Shown: positions 10,560 through 23,022 of the stretch, in pieces | Position numbering within the stretch: the stretch's first letter is position 1 | Layout of the letters: every line of letters begins with the position of its first letter | From: Saccharum officinarum | Lineage: Eukaryota; Streptophyta; Magnoliopsida; Poales; Poaceae | Direction of reading: 5' to 3' | Length of the DNA stretch: 64,000 nucleotides | Assembly (NCBI GenBank): GCA_020631735.1 | Contig: CM036168.1 | Location: forward strand, 94,530,932 to 94,594,931 | Made by a program: the position numbers and the translations under genes | Notes under the pieces: generated by a model | Told to the model about the DNA's origin: nothing | Seen by the model: the letters and a program-made list of their open reading frames with translations, nothing else | Database searches by the model: none

Positions 10560-11940
10560 CCGTCAGCAATTTTGAGCTTGTAAGTGCCAGGCTTGAGGAC
10601 TTCGGCGATGATGTACGACCCCTCCCATGGTAGAGACAGCTTGTGGCAGTCCTTGTTGCTCTGGATGAGGCATAGCACTAAGTCCTCGACACTGAAGGCT
10701 TACCTGGTACTTAGGCTCCTTGGCCTCTCGTCTATGGTATTGACGCAGTGCTTGCTGGTACTTAGGCTCCTTGGCCTCTCGTCTGGTTGATCCAGGGCGT
10801 CCTCGAGGTACTCCTTCGCCTCAGTGTTGTAAATCTTGGAGAAAGGTGTGTACCCGATTGCCTGGCTAGAGGTTGTTCTTAGGCTCCATAGCACCGCGAG
10901 GAGCTCAGCGACCCACCGTCCGCCAAATTTGTTGAGTCTGTTAAATATCCTAGGCTTGATCCCTTGCAGGATCATGCCATTCGCATGCTCCACCAGCTTG
11001 TTCATGCGGTTGTGTGCCACAGCGGCCCAGTCAACGCGGATGTGGTACTCATCACAGAATCTTTAAATTTTTTTCCCATGAACTGCGTGCCGTTATTAGT
11101 AATGATGGAGTTCAGCTCCCCAAACCGATGAATGATGTCCCAAAAGAAGAGCATGGCTTCCTCGGATTTGATCTTGGTGATCGGTCATGCTTCTATCCAT
11201 TTGGAAAACTTGTCGACAGCGACAAACAAGTGGGTGTAACCCCCGGGCGCCTTCTTGAGGGGCCTGACCAAATCAAGCCCCAAAACCATGAATGGCCACA
11301 TGGTGGAGATGGCTTGGAGTGCTTGGGCTGGCAGATGGGTTTGCCACACGTAGTATTGACATGCTTTGCAGGTGCGTACAATGTGCATGGCATCAGCCAC
11401 CGCGGTCGGCCAGTAGAAACCCTATCAGAAAGCGTTCCCGATGAGGGTCCTCGACGCAGCGTGGTGTCCACAAGAATCGTGATGGATGTCCTCCAGCAGC
11501 TTTCTCCCTTGCTCGGTGGGCATACAGCACTGCAAGACCTTGGTGTGGCTCTTTTTATAGAGCTCTTCGCCGATGCTAATGTATGACTTAGCATGGCACG
11601 CAAGCCGTCGGGCCTCCACCTTATCAGCCGGGAGTATCTCTCGGATGAGGTAGTCAAGAGACGGGACCTTCTAGTCTGACAAGGGGTCAGACCCTGCCGA
11701 CAGATTCTCATCGAGTTTAGTCTCTAGATCCTTATCGATTTCCATGACCTCGAGGTCAGACGAAGCCTTCGGGAGGTTAGCCCTCGAGCCTAAGGCAAGA
11801 GGTTTGTCGCTGGCCCCAGCCCCTAGCCTGAAGCGGGCGGCTCATTGCCAGCCTACTCTGGCTCCTCACAACGGATCGAGGGCTTGTGCTGATCGCTAGC
11901 AAAGACATAGACCGAGACTGACTCTCAGCTGAATGCCATT
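10560..11940 (-). pseudogene. Gypsy #1 integrase region, broken
   Basis: On minus, the zinc-binding part (about 11425-11619, with CGHHAASRTLIGNAF) precedes the catalytic core start (CKACQYYVWQTHLPA, then GLDLVRPLKKAPGG, VDKFSKWIEA, 11185-11400). A C-terminal part follows (VEHANGMILQGIKPRIFN, then GGRWVAELLAVLWSLRTT, 10700-11020). These are the usual Ty3/Gypsy integrase landmarks. The pieces lie in different frames and stops separate them. The DNGTQF motif region is degraded (near 11090). It would have inserted cDNA into host DNA. It cannot make a whole protein now. Confidence 0.75.
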
Positions 11941-13600
11941 TTCACCAGTTCGTCGGCAGCTTCGTTAAGCCATTGGGAAATGTAATTCAGCTTGAGGTCG
12001 TCGAACTTGTCTAGCCATCAGATCCCTATCTCAATGGTGACGCGCAAGCCGTTGATGAGCGTTTCATACTCAGCCACATTATTAGAGGCTAGGAAATGAA
12101 GGCAGACCGTATACCTCATGCGCACTCCAAGGGGGATATAAAGAATAGGCCCACGTCGGCCCCTTTCTTCATTAGTGACCCATCAAAGTACATTGTCTAG
12201 TACCCTTGATCGACAGGCATCGGTGGCATTTGGGTCTCGTTCCACTCTGCCATGAAATCGGCCAATACCTGAGACTTGATAGCCATCTAGAGGGCGTACG
12301 TGATACCTTCACCCATGAGCTTAGGTGCCCACTTGGTGATTCTCCCCATGGCATCATGGTTTTGGATGACCTTGTTGAGAGGGAAGGATGAAACTACTAT
12401 CACTGGGTGTGGCTCGATGTAGTGCTGTAACTTTCTCCTAGAGATCAGGACGGCGTACAAGAGCTTTTAGATTTGGGGATAGCGGGTCTTGGAATCAGCT
12501 AGAACTTCATTGATAAAGTAAACAGGGCATTGCACCTTGAGAGCGTGGCCTACTTCTTCCCGCTCTACAACTAATGCAGCGCTGACAACTTGCGTGGTGG
12601 CCGTGATATAAAGTAGGAGCGACTGCTTCTCGGCTAGCGGGTCTAGGGTCAAGGCCTTTGTCAAGAGATCCTTGAGCTTGTCAAGCACCTCCTGAGCCTT
12701 AGCTATCCAAATGAACCGGTTGGTTTTCTTCACAAGACAGTAAAGAGGGAGACCTCGCTTGCTGAGGCATGATATGAAGCGGTCAAGAGCCATGATGCAT
12801 CCCATGATCCGCTGCACCCCATTTACATTCTGAATTGGACCCATTCGAGTGATGGCCATAATCTTCTCTGGGTTGGCTTTGATGCTGCACTCAGAGACAA
12901 TGAACCCGAGCAACATGCCCCTCAGGACCCCAAAAATGCACTTTTTAGGTTGAGTTTGATGCCGTTATCTCGGAGTTTCATGAAGGTTTTTTTGAGGTCG
13001 GCCATGAGGTGGTCGGTCTTTTTGGACTTGACTTCAATGTCATCTACGTAAGCCTCGACGGTCTCTCCAATGAGAGCTCCAAAACATCTGAGCATACATC
13101 ACTAGTATGTTTCTCCTGCATTTTTCAAACTGAACGACATGCTAACATAGCAATATAATCCAAACGGCGTGATGAAAGGAGTTGCGAGCGGGTCAAACTC
13201 TTTCATCGCAATCTGATGGTAACCGAAATACGCATCAAGGAAGCAGAGGGTTTGGCACCCAAGGTCGAGTCGACTACTTGATCTATGTGTGGTAAAGGAA
13301 ATGGATCCTTAGGACACGCCTACAGTTGAGACCAGTATAATCAACACACATTCGTCACTTTCCGCTCTTCTTTTTTACAAGAACGTAGTTGGCTAACCAC
13401 TCAGGATGATATACTTTCTTGATGAATCTAGCCACCAAAAGCTTCGCAATCTCCTTGTTGATGGCCCTGTGCTTCTCATCGAAGTGGCACAGACGCTGCT
13501 ATACTAGTTTAGAGCCCGACTTGATCCTCAAGGCATGCTCGGCGACTTCCCTCGGGATGCATGACATGCCTGCAGGTTTCCACGCGAAGATGTCGTTGTT
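11941..13600 (-). pseudogene. Gypsy #1 reverse transcriptase and RNase H, broken
   Basis: On minus, RT landmarks run from VYHPEWLANYVLVKKKSGK (about 13370-13420) to the active site YVDD at 13039-13050, which is intact. They continue through MLLGFIVSECSIKANPEKI and the RNase H lead LLLYITATTQVVSAALVVER (12467-12916). A second RNase H-like region (about 11940-12400) is badly decayed. Frameshifts and stops interrupt all of it (for example at 12917-12930 and before 12467). The polymerase made cDNA from element RNA. This is a fossil. Confidence 0.75.
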
Positions 13601-14230
13601 CTCATGGAGGAAGTCGACGAGCGTTCTTTCCTATTTGGGAGGAGAGGTCGGTGCCGATGTGTAGCACCTTGCCATCAGGGACGCTAGGATCGACGGGGAC
13701 CTCCTTGGTGTTCTCCGCAGGCTCGAAAGAGCACACCGGCCGCTTAGAGCCGGGTGTCTCCTCGACTGTCACCACCCTGATGGCAGTGAGCACCTCAAAA
13801 GCGATGGTTGCAGCGGTGAGCTCATAGCACTCCACCTCACACTCGTAAGCATGCTAGTAGGAGCTGCTGATTGTGATGACCCCACGTGGGCTCAGCATCT
13901 TTAGCTTGAGGTAGGTATTGTTAGGGACAGCCATGAACTTCGTGTAGCATGGGCGCCCTAAGATGGTGCGGTATGCTCCATGAAAACTGACCACTTCGAA
14001 GGTGAGAGCCTCCTACATAAAGTTGGTAGGCAAATCGATCTGCCCGAGGGGCTTGGCCTGCTTCCCTGGTATGATGCCGTGGAAGGGCACCCCGGTTGGC
14101 CAGACACGTGCCCGACTGACCCCTATTTTATCGAGTGTCTCAATGTACATGATGTTGAGGCCGCTGCCCCCATCCATCAGCACCTTGCGAAGGTGCTTTG
14201 GGCTGATGAACAGATCAACGATGAGTGGGT
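13601..14230 (-). pseudogene. Gypsy #1 protease and protease-RT linker, broken
   Basis: On minus, the aspartic protease core reads KVLMDGGSGLNIMY near 14165-14200. GKQAKPLGQIDLP follows, then TFEVVSFHGAYRTILGRPCY (about 13930-14010). The linker (13602-13835) includes FEPAENTKEVPVDPSVPDGK, which matches the Gypsy #2 linker. An in-frame stop lies between LPTNFM and EALTFEVV (near 14010). Confidence 0.65.
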
Positions 14231-14557
14231 ACCAGCCTAGGTGTGGAACATGCTCCGGGTGGTCAAACCGATCAAAGGTGACGGATGGCTCGTACCACCA
14301 AAGGAATGCGGGAGTGGCTGGCTCGGTGACGTAGACCTCTTGGCGTGCGATATTTTGCTAGCGTTTAGGGCGTAAGCCTCTGTCCTGATGAAGATCATGT
14401 GGCAGCCGATCATCTATGGGAAGTCATTGTCATCCTTCTCCTCAGCGTCATCCTCCAGGGGTCAGGCTTCTTTTTCCATCCCTCTTCTTGGAACCTCCAG
14501 CCGAACTTCTTCATGAGCCCGCAGTCCTTGTAAGCATGCTTGATCGGGTAGACATGG
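14231..14557 (-). pseudogene. Gypsy #1 gag C-terminal part (left of the solo LTR)
   Basis: On minus, gag continues from the other side of the solo LTR with YPIKHAYKDCGLMKKFGW (about 14500-14555), the end of a Cys/His motif whose CPNH half lies at 15650-15670. Acidic and basic low-complexity sequence follows. The clean interruption and 5-bp duplication show that the LTR was inserted here. Confidence 0.7.
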
Positions 14558-15649
14558 TGTCGGGTACCTAAATTAGGGGTATCCAAAACCAATGATTAAA
14601 AGGAGCAAACCCCCATGGAATCCGCGCCCTAAGAAACCTCCTAAAGGGGATCAGGTTAAGACTCCACCTACACCGACACGCCGAACCAAACCCACATACG
14701 CAAGAAGACAGGGCACCCTCGACCACGTTCCGACTCGCACGAGGCTCTCTTGATGGGGTGCCTCGGCCCCAGAAATTCTCCGACTCGCACAACCCAGGGT
14801 CAACCCGGTCGACCCCCTCACCCATCTACTCACCGACAGAGCATTTAATGCGACCACTCCCACCAACGTGGCCACAGCGCCACCGGCGTGGGAGCGACAT
14901 TCGTGTCTAATCTTACTTTTACTGCCCATCCCGGGATGGGCAACGAAAGGCAGCCACTATTCCCATGACTAGCACTGTCCGACCATCGTGTCCCAAGATT
15001 TCTAGGGCTCAGCCTTATCCATTCCCCGTCGACCCTCACTCAGCCCCATTCCGACCCATCCTCGACCGCCATCAGGTGAATAAGGAAACCACGACCCGTA
15101 CGTCGACCACAGGGCATCGCACGTCCGTTGCAGCGCTCCGGATGTCCTGCCGTCCCGTCATCAACTTCACCATGATGCCCCAGGGATGGCCAGCACGCAC
15201 CGGGGCATGTCGCCACAACAACTCCAACAGTGCTCACTTCGCTTTTTCCCCCAGGGCACCTCCTAGCATCCGTTGTAAGCCTTATCCTCCCCTTGAGTCT
15301 ATAAAAGGGGATGGCAGGGAGACCTACCGGGGGACGACGAACAACGGAGGACGAAGAAACAAGATAGACATCTCCCACACTTCTGAGATCAACATCTCAA
15401 GCAACACTCCATTGTACTCTTTCTTTGAGACTTGAGACCGGTTCCCTCTCTCACGGCTTGTAACCCCTACACAAGCACTCAGGTGCAGGGAAATACAACA
15501 TTCTCCTTTCCTCGCTGGACGTAGGGCCTTCTCTTGCCCGAACCAAGATAAACCCCCATGTATTCTGTTTGCATCACCATCCGGAGTAGGAAACACGCGG
15601 CACAAATTCACTCGTCGGTCTAGGGCCATCCCAGGTCTAAACACAAACA
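14558..15649 (+). mobile_element. Solo LTR of a Gypsy element inserted in Gypsy #1 gag
   Basis: The LTR starts TGTCGGGTACC and ends AAACACAAACA. A perfect 5-bp duplication CATGG lies at 14553-14557 and 15650-15654. Length is 1092 bp, close to the 1103-bp LTRs of Gypsy #2. It shares with them the order TGTCGG-GTACC start, CTATAAAAGG TATA box (about 15299-15308), AAGATAGA...ATCTC...AAGCAA and the GGACGTAGGGC near the end. A solo LTR arises by recombination between the two LTRs of a full element. Confidence 0.9.
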
Positions 15650-15654
15650 CATGG

Positions 15655-17309
15655 TTTGGGCAGCGTCCCTCGAGCATCTTCTCGAAGTGATCTGGGGTAG
15701 CCTCGGTGGACACCTTCTTGCCTTTACGCTTAGCGGCGGCCACGAGCGAGTCCCCAGACCATTGCTTGTTCTTCTTCTTCTTCGAGCGGTTAGAGGTGCC
15801 TTCGCCAGCATCCTTTTCTCGCTTCGCCTTACAGCGGGCGCGATTGATAATCACTCTAATCGCCTCCTCGCCCGAGGCATGGTTGGTGGTGATGTCGAGG
15901 AGCGCCTTGGTGGTCTATGGGCGCTTGCGCCCCAACTTATGGACTAGGGACTCACAGGTGGACCCTAACAAGAAGGCCCCGATCATGTCGGCATCGATGA
16001 TGTTGGGTAGCTCGTTGCACTGCCTAGAGAAGCAACGAATGTACTCGCGGAGAGTCTGGCGTGGCTTCTGTCAATAGTCCTAGAGGTCCCAGGGGTTCTC
16101 AAGGCGTACGTAGGTGCCCTAGAAGTTACCCACAAAGATCTCCCTTAGGTCCGCCCAACATCTAATATCGTTGGGCGGAAGGTGCCCCAGGCATGTTCGT
16201 GCTGAGTCGGTAAGGTACAGGGGAGGTTGTGGATGATGAACGCATCACTGTCTATGCCCCTGGTCTGATAGGCAAGCCGGTAGTCCTCGAGCCATAGGTC
16301 GGGGTTCGTCTCCCAAGTGTACTTATGGACATTCATTGGCGGGCGATACCGCACCGGGACAGGCGTACTGAGGATGTGAAACCCAAGGCCCCAGTGGTGG
16401 GGGACTCCGGCTCCAGTCCTCGCCATTGTCATAGCGGCCGCCACGACGAGGGTTGTAGTGGTGGTCAGCCTCTCTTCTCTGCTCCCCCCGTCTGCGCCTG
16501 CAGACATTCAGAGTGTCATGCACGTCGCAGTCGTCGCTGAGGCGGTCATGCACTGGGGCTGAGGTAGCTTACCTATCATCGCACGTCGGCTGGTGGACAG
16601 ATGCGGCTTTACCACGATCCTCGGTAGGCTTTTCTCCACCGTGAGGGGGTTGGAGGACGGATGCGTCATTGCTGTGTCGTGCTGATGGGGCACACTGGCT
16701 AGCATTGCACTATCGAGATGCTGAGTTCTCCGCCTGCTGCACTGTCATGCGCTATAGTAGCGCGCGGATCTCACGCTGCGCGTGGCGTCCCTCAGGCATC
16801 GCGGGCTCTGGGAGCCCTCAGAGAAAAGCCACCGCTGTGGCTATGTTCTGGCTTACCTGAGTGAAGCGTAGGAGTTCGTCGTCGTCCTCGATGATTCTTC
16901 GGTGCGCATCATGGGCACATGCGTGCATCTCATCACGGTGTTGTACGATCTCATGCTCGAGCGCTACACGCTCCACCTCTAGATGGAGTCATGCAGTTTC
17001 GAGCTCTTACTGCCGCTCCCTAAGCTGGTTCATACGCGGGTGGGGCGGGACCTCTATGTACGCCGCAGCCCTGTGCCCATCGGCAGGATGCGGGGGAGTC
17101 TCGTTCCTCCCATGAGAGGCGATGTTGTTGACACTCATGATGTGTCCTTCGGGGGTCGCCTCTCGGTGAGGGTTGTCGATGATATCCTCCATGAAGCATT
17201 CATGCGAGGGGTGGTAACAACCCTGACCGGAGGAGGAATCAGAGATTGACTCCAAGTCACTTGCGAGGAGATCGTTGATTAATTCCTCGATGTATTCGGC
17301 CATGCCCAC
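15655..17309 (-). pseudogene. Gypsy #1 gag N-terminal and central part, broken
   Basis: On minus, an N-terminal leader (17007-17309) includes SHECFMEDIIDNPHREATPE, which parallels the Gypsy #2 leader around HECFNVN. The Retrotrans_gag start is seen in NPDLWLEDYRLAYQTRGIDS (16145-16330). A basic segment with RSKKKKNKQW and KMLEGRCPNHVF (15650-15800) leads into the Cys/His motif cut by the solo LTR. Gag would form the particle and bind element RNA. Several stops and frame changes break it. Confidence 0.7.
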
Positions 17310-17809
17310 AAAATCGTCATTCGTGGGTGGTGAACAAAAGAGTCATGGCATATAGTGCTCTACGATCTGCGTGTCGTTGCACAAACCTTGAGGGAAAGCT
17401 ATCGAGGTGCCCTGGGTCAGGATGTCTGGGGAGAGCGGGTTTTCGCTAGTGAGCTACGTTATGATGTTGATGAAGGAGAAGGTGAGGGCATGGAGGTCCT
17501 CCTAGGATGGGCAAGGTCTCAGGTACATAGTGAGCTTGTACTCCAACATCCTAAAGTCGAAGTTGAGAGGTTGGTCGCACCCAAGGGCTCGGGCCTTCGG
17601 GGCATTTAGCTACAACTCCTTCAGAGCCTCAATGATCGCGTCGACACTCGTGGGGGAGGAGGTTGAACAGGCATGAGAGCCTGCACCAGCTCTTCCTCCA
17701 CGGTGACAACGAAGTCCAGACTCCTGAAGTGCACGTGTGCACTCGGGGTCCAGTTGATGCCGTGGCTAGCCATCCGAAGCCTGATGGTGACGATAAAACG
17801 CGCAAAAAG

Positions 17810-17829
17810 CCCCTACCTGGCATGCCAAC
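17810..17829 (-). promoter_or_regulatory. Primer binding site region of Gypsy #1
   Basis: Directly inside the 5' LTR, minus reads GTTGGCATGCCAGGTAGGGG. The same string with one change (GGCACGCC) follows the 5' LTR of Gypsy #2 at 40688. I do not assign the primer tRNA. Confidence 0.65.
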
Positions 17830-18851
17830 TATCAACGCTCTGAACCGTTGACTAGTGAATTTGTGGATTACGTGTTTAGGTTCGGATGGTGAGCTTAGAG
17901 GACGCAAAAAATATATACTGGTTCAGGCAGAATGTCTCGAGTCCAGTTTGTGGTAGCTTGCGCTACCAACTCTGTATTCGATTTGCAGTAGGGGTTATAA
18001 ATGATCGAGAGAGGGTCGGATGTCCTAAGTCTCTGGTGTCCGTGAAGCGTGCGCTCAAGGCTGCTCTGCTAGCCTGAAGGCAGAAGGGGCTTGAGAACTT
18101 GTGCGTGTGTGTCTTCTTGAGAGCTTAAATGGTCCCCTTCAAGGGTACCAGGCCTTCCCTTTTATAGATCAAGGAAAGGGCCTGGAGTACATGGGAAAAA
18201 TAGAGAAAAAGGAAAAGAAGAAACAGAAAAACAAAATAGAAGGGAAGGAGTTCTGAAGCTACGCTGTCCGCCTTCCCCTGCAGGTAGGCCCTGATGGCCC
18301 TATAGACAATGATGGGGACGCCCGCATGTCACGGCCCTGTCCATCGTTGTAGCCACGCGCGGGCGTCGTTGCCCTGTCATGGCGCAAGGCGTGGCCAACA
18401 GGTTCGCTGTACAAGGATTAGGCGCCACAGCGCCTTTTTGCACAGCATTGTTGGAGGCATGTGACATGGGCTGCCATGACTACTAGTCACATCGAGGCAT
18501 GGCTACACTTCCCTTCTGACGTCAGGATCATGTGTGGTCACACCCGGAGTGGTTGAAGTACGGCACGGGCCCAGATATGGGAGCCCACGCCCTCGCCCGA
18601 GGTTTGGCGTACTCGCAGGGGTTGGGCGAGGCAAAGCCCGTACACGAGGGGTCGAGCGAGGTGGAACCCTCACCAGAGAGGTTAGGCGAGGCGAAGCCCT
18701 CACCCGAGAGGTCAGGCGAGGCGGAACCTACGCCCGGGGGATAGGGCGAGCTAGATCGTTCCGTAACTATGCTCATCATCGTGTTAGACAGGGTGAGGTT
18801 GATGTCTTTTTAACTCCTGTCTTATGGATACCCTAATATTGGTACCCGACA
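17830..18851 (-). repeat. 5' LTR of Gypsy #1
   Basis: On minus the LTR starts TGTCGGGTACCAATATTAGG at 18851 and ends GCGTTGATA at 17830 (expected ..ACA, so the end has mutated). A TATA box CTATAAAAGGG lies at about 18157-18168 on minus. Length is 1022 bp. It is the same LTR type as 14558-15649 but clearly divergent. Confidence 0.75.
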
Positions 18852-19497
18852 AGCGTGATGTGCCTCGCAAATGAGATTTGGGTCAAGGTTTGTGTTCATC
18901 AAGTTAAAATTAAGGCAAATGTGTGATTAAAAGGATAGCACAAGCACATAAAACCAAAATTGAGGATGAGTTTAAGAAAACACTACTTACATGCACCACA
19001 GGGTAATCTGACTTATATCGAGTATCTTCTGTCAGTATAAAAATTAAATGTCCTCAAAAGATATGCTTAGTTTTGAAAATTCTACACCGGTAGCGAATAT
19101 ATCATTAGTAGGTAATTCACCGATACTGACTCTAAGTCAAGTTCTATCGCTAAATACCACATCTGAAAAATCCTCATTGTAACAATCTCTTGTTGCATTC
19201 TAGGGCAAAATCAGATAGGAAGGAATTCCTTACCTGGCACATATTCATAAGGGCACTCGAGACTGTTTTATTTCATCATGTCTTTAACAAATTCAACACT
19301 CACAAGGATTTGGCTCAAACGGTGTTGGCCACCAAAGATTGTTTTAGATCCTTCCTTAGCCATGCTCACCTTGGCATTTCTAGCTGACGAAGGCACTGCC
19401 TTGCCATTGATTGTAGAAACGTGCTGGGGGTTCTTTTTGCCAAGAGACCTCCACATCGCAGATATGCCATCATCGGGCGAGTTGCTACCTTCTCAAA
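18852..19497. other. Unassigned sequence between Gypsy #1 and the CACTA genes
   Basis: Contains CACTACTTACATG at 18981, which resembles a CACTA end, and strings such as CCGGTAGCGAATA and CCGATACTGAC that could be subterminal repeats. The evidence is too weak to call a terminus. Confidence 0.3.
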
Positions 19498-20668
19498 TTA
19501 TCTCACCATCTTAGGAACCATTTGTAGCTGCGGTGGCAGTCGATGTCGTGGCGTCGCTGTTTGTGGCTGCGATGGCGGTGGGGACGCAACCGTTTGTGGC
19601 TGCGAAGGAGGTTGGGAGCGCGGTGGTGGTGATGGTGGCAGTGGCGGTGCTGGCATAGCAGTTTGTACCTGTGGAAGTAGTGCCGATTGGGGTGGTGATG
19701 GTGGTGGCAGTGGCTGTGGTGGTGGCAGTGGCGATGCTGGTGCAGCAGTTCCTCCTTGCGGAAGCGGTTCCAATAGGTGTGGGGGTGGCAGTGTTGTGTT
19801 CCTTGTTGGGTCTGGTCCTGATGTGCCTCTTCATTGCATGCTTCCTCAAACTCAGGTACTCTCCTTCCTGCGATGATATCTTCCATGAATTCTTCATAGG
19901 AGAAGTTGAGATTGGGGTTTACCTGGACTACTAAAACATGCATGAACGGATCTGTCATCTGCTGCTCATATGTCAGTGACAACTGCGCACATGCTTGGGG
20001 TCTATTTCTGCTTGTTCCTCTACCTGAAGCAATTGCAGCTGACGTGAAGTAGAAGGTGCACCCAATAGGGTGGTTAACAGCACAATGTCTCGTTGTTGCC
20101 AAACAATGAAATAGGCTACAAGGTTGCCCAAGACCGTCTCACCATCAGGAGAAGGGATCTCAACTTCATAATCGAGATGATTTGGAGAAATTAAGAGCAC
20201 TTCAACCCTGGAATAATCATCCAGAAATACATTGCTATGCATAGTGCGTCCTGGATAAGCAGTTTTGATGGTAACCTTTACCGTCTTACCCTTCCTATTG
20301 TACGAAATGTGCAGAGCACACGGTGTAGGCCTATCAATGGTGTGCACAGGAAAAGTCTCCAGTGTGATTGATGCAACACTACTTTGCACTGGCACTGGAG
20401 ATGATGTTGGCTCCACAGTAGACAAACCTTGTGAAGCTTTCAACTGATTAATCTTTTCATCAATATATGCGTTGGCCTTCTTGCTAAGGGTGTCAAAAAG
20501 GTCATCCTTGTGGTGTTGCCTTGTTCTATAGCTACTCACCTCCTGTGGAATACCATGCTTAAGACCCAACTTGGAGGAGATGCCCCGCACACGGCAAGGG
20601 TGATACTTGTTGCCTAGGGTGACACTAAGCTCAACCACCTCCCGTCTGGGTTTAAATTTGCCTTGCAT
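19498..20668 (-). pseudogene. Second CACTA protein (TnpA-like with DUF8039-type domain), broken
   Basis: On minus, residues near the start read KFKPRREVVELSVTLGNKYH followed by CRVRGISSKLG, the pattern of the TnpA-type partner protein of grass CACTA elements. A DUF8039-like domain follows: PTPCALHISYNRKGKTVKVT, later RVEVLLISPNHLDYEVEIPS and GNLVAYFIVWQQRDIVLL (about 20080-20340). Downstream (19500-19870) is a low-complexity region coding Pro-rich or His-rich runs depending on frame. The main frame closes at 19973, and the rest is in other frames. Such proteins are thought to bind subterminal repeats. Function here is inferred only from family. Confidence 0.65.
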
Positions 20669-20828
20669 TTTGTTCTAAGCAAGTGCCTTTATGGCCTCCG
20701 TGGATGCTTCAGTACATGCATCAGGGATTACTAGTTACCCACGTTCTTTGTCCTTAACTTCCCTACCTCTAACCCAGTGCTCTGTACGTTCATCAAAGCT
20801 CTCATATTTATACGGCACACCAGCTTAT

Positions 20829-23022
20829 CTAGCAGCCTCCACTTTCAACCTTTGGGCCATATCCAGCCAAGCCAAGACGGTGAGTGTGAATGTGAATGTT
20901 CTTCTTCGTGAGCTCATTGTTCAAGACACTCAAGGCTAAGGCCTCAGGTGTGGACTTTTGTTTGATTGCTCTTTTCTCATCATTTGTTAGGTTGTAACTG
21001 GTGTGTCTTCCGTTCCCCAGGTCTTCTAGGTGAAGCGTCGGTCTAGACTCCAATCATACTAGGTCCTCCTATGACTTCAGTCCATCCTTAGTCTTCGCCT
21101 TATTGTCCATCAATATCCCAATGACGCTCTCAAACACATTCTTTTTTATGTGCATGCCATCGATGGAATGGCGCACAGCCAAGTCCGACCAGTAAGGCAG
21201 GTACAAGAAGAAGATTGACAACTTCCTAAACGGCACGCTGTCAATCGGAGGCGTATCTCTTATTGATCTTTCCATCCTTTTTCTTTTTATCATAGGCAAC
21301 TTTGATGTTCGTCACCATGTTATACACGTAATGCCCGTCCCGCCTCTCTAGCGCATGCCCTGTCTCAACAGTACAACCAATGAAGTATTTCATCATCCTC
21401 ATCCTCTTGCTTCGGTACATGTGTCCTTCCACTAAGAAGCATCAGTGACACATGTACACTACCTTTTGGGATCCCTCCAGGAATAGAGTTGTAGTGTCAA
21501 TCAAGCATTCTAAGTATCCCATGAATCCTTTGATCTGTCCTGAAAGGGAAAACCGCACTGGGCAGTCAGTGATGGTAACAAAAATGATGGCTTTGCATGT
21601 GAGGTACTCTTCGCATGCTCATCCCACATTTTCACTGCATGCTTCCAGAGTGTCTCCATTACTTGCATCAACGGCTCTAGAAAACATCTATGTCGATACC
21701 TAGAGCTTTGGGCCCTCAAATTATAATGGTCAGTAATAAATACTTCCTCTTCTGACACAACCATGGAGGGAGGTTTTAGATCGACAGGATTACTGGCCAT
21801 GTGTTGTGTGTGCTGGTCATGTCACCAAAAGGATTCATTCCATTAGTGCTCAAAGCGATCCTGACGTTTATATAATCTTCATGAAATTCTTGTACTTGGC
21901 ATCAAAGTCCTTCCACTATTGTGCATCGGATAGGTGACGTAGCACTCCGTTGTCTTTCTTGCGTTCATCCGAAGCCCACCATCACATGAGCTATGAGTCC
22001 CTTTGGTTTGAGAACAAACGCCTCAAGCGATCAATCGATGATAGATACCACATAACCATTGCAGGAATTCTTCTTTAGTTAGTATCATCTACTGCTAAGG
22101 TGCTCCTCTTCAATGTTCTGAGAAGCGTCATTTTTCTTTCCGCCCTCTTTTTCCCAGTGTTAGTACCCTCACTGCAGTCTTCATTTACTTTGTATCGACT
22201 AGCACCACAGTTTGGACACTTCGTTAGGTCTTTGAACACCCCACGATAAAGGATACAATGGTTTGGACACGCATGTATTCGTTCCACACCCATCATTAGT
22301 GGTTTGATAAGCTTCTTCACTTGATACATGTTGGTAGGCACACAGTTTGGCTTAGGAACCACAACAGCCAATAGAGTCAATAGGTCATTGAAGCTTCTAT
22401 CGGACCTGACATACTTAGCCTTCAAGATCAGTATGTCTAGCACAAAATGTAGCAACGACCACCTTTTCTCACAACCCTTTTGCTACGGGTACAAACGTTC
22501 TTCTCTTGCCTTTCGCACCGCCTCCAAGTTATCTAGCCCTTTCAATAGTAATTCTTGTTCCTCGTGGCACAACATGTCATCCAGGAAGTCTTCTTCTTCA
22601 TCTTCTTCGTTGTCTTCATCATTATCCTCCCCATCATAGCCATCTCCACCACCACAGCCTTCCCTACCACCACCTCATGCAGCTTCATCTCCTGGACCAT
22701 CATGCATCATGACACGATAGGCATCATCATCTTTCCTTACTTCTGGTGGATTTGTACCTTCCATGTTGCCTACTTCTGTACATCTCTCACCATAATGATA
22801 CCAAATCTTATAGTTCGCCATGAAACCCCTTCTTACCAAGTGAGATATTATCGTATTTCGATCTCGGCATACTATACGGTTTTGACAGTCAACACAGGGA
22901 CAATATATATCCTTTGCATGCTTAATCAAAGCATGACTTTTAGTTGCTTCAATAAAACCATTCACATCTTGTATGTATAAAGCTTCATGTCTTCTTTTCG
23001 TGTACATCCATGACCTATCCAT
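20829..23022 (-). pseudogene. CACTA transposase (tnp2, Transposase_21 family), broken
   Basis: On minus, the N-terminal transposase-associated domain begins MDRSWMYTKRRHEALYIQ at 23022 and has paired Cys (YCPCVDCQNRIVC). The tnp2 region follows: IKPLMMGVERIHACPNHCIL and CPNCGASRYK (22075-22455), then LEPLMQVMETLWKHAVKMWD (21510-21800), then LPYWSDLAVRHSIDGMHIKK (21069-21299). The last part, ESRPTLHLEDLGNGRHTSYN (20829-21053), is the lead-in to the C-terminal domain and appears fused by deletion to TnpA-like sequence. Several stops, for example between 22070 and 21800, separate the pieces. The intact family protein cuts and joins CACTA ends. The element limits are uncertain. Confidence 0.8.

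Larger units (their letters stand above)
6640..18851 (-). mobile_element. Gypsy element #1 (Ty3/Gypsy, Tat-like), decayed, left end missing
   Basis: The element is read on the minus strand: 5' LTR (17830-18851), PBS, gag, protease, RT-RNase H and integrase to about 10560. A Transposase_28-type gene then lies in the opposite sense (plus, about 6640-10001). This order matches Gypsy #2 (39585-53921) in mirror image. All coding parts contain stops and frameshifts. The 3' LTR and the first exon of the antisense gene are not found to the left, so that end is deleted. A solo LTR (14558-15649) and an LTR fragment (from 7315) are inserted. AGCGT follows the 5' LTR at 18852-18856, but its partner duplication is gone. 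Confidence 0.8.

Noticed and set aside
18981..18993. CACTACTTACATG as the left terminus of the CACTA that ends at 57737
   Set aside because: The first seven bases agree, but the flanking trinucleotides (AAA and ATA) do not match and the GGCGGTT repeats expected next to it are absent.
19498..19773. Proline-rich protein gene on minus
   Set aside because: It is one of three overlapping frames through a low-complexity GTGGTGG-type region downstream of the CACTA TnpA-like ORF, with no start context or domain.
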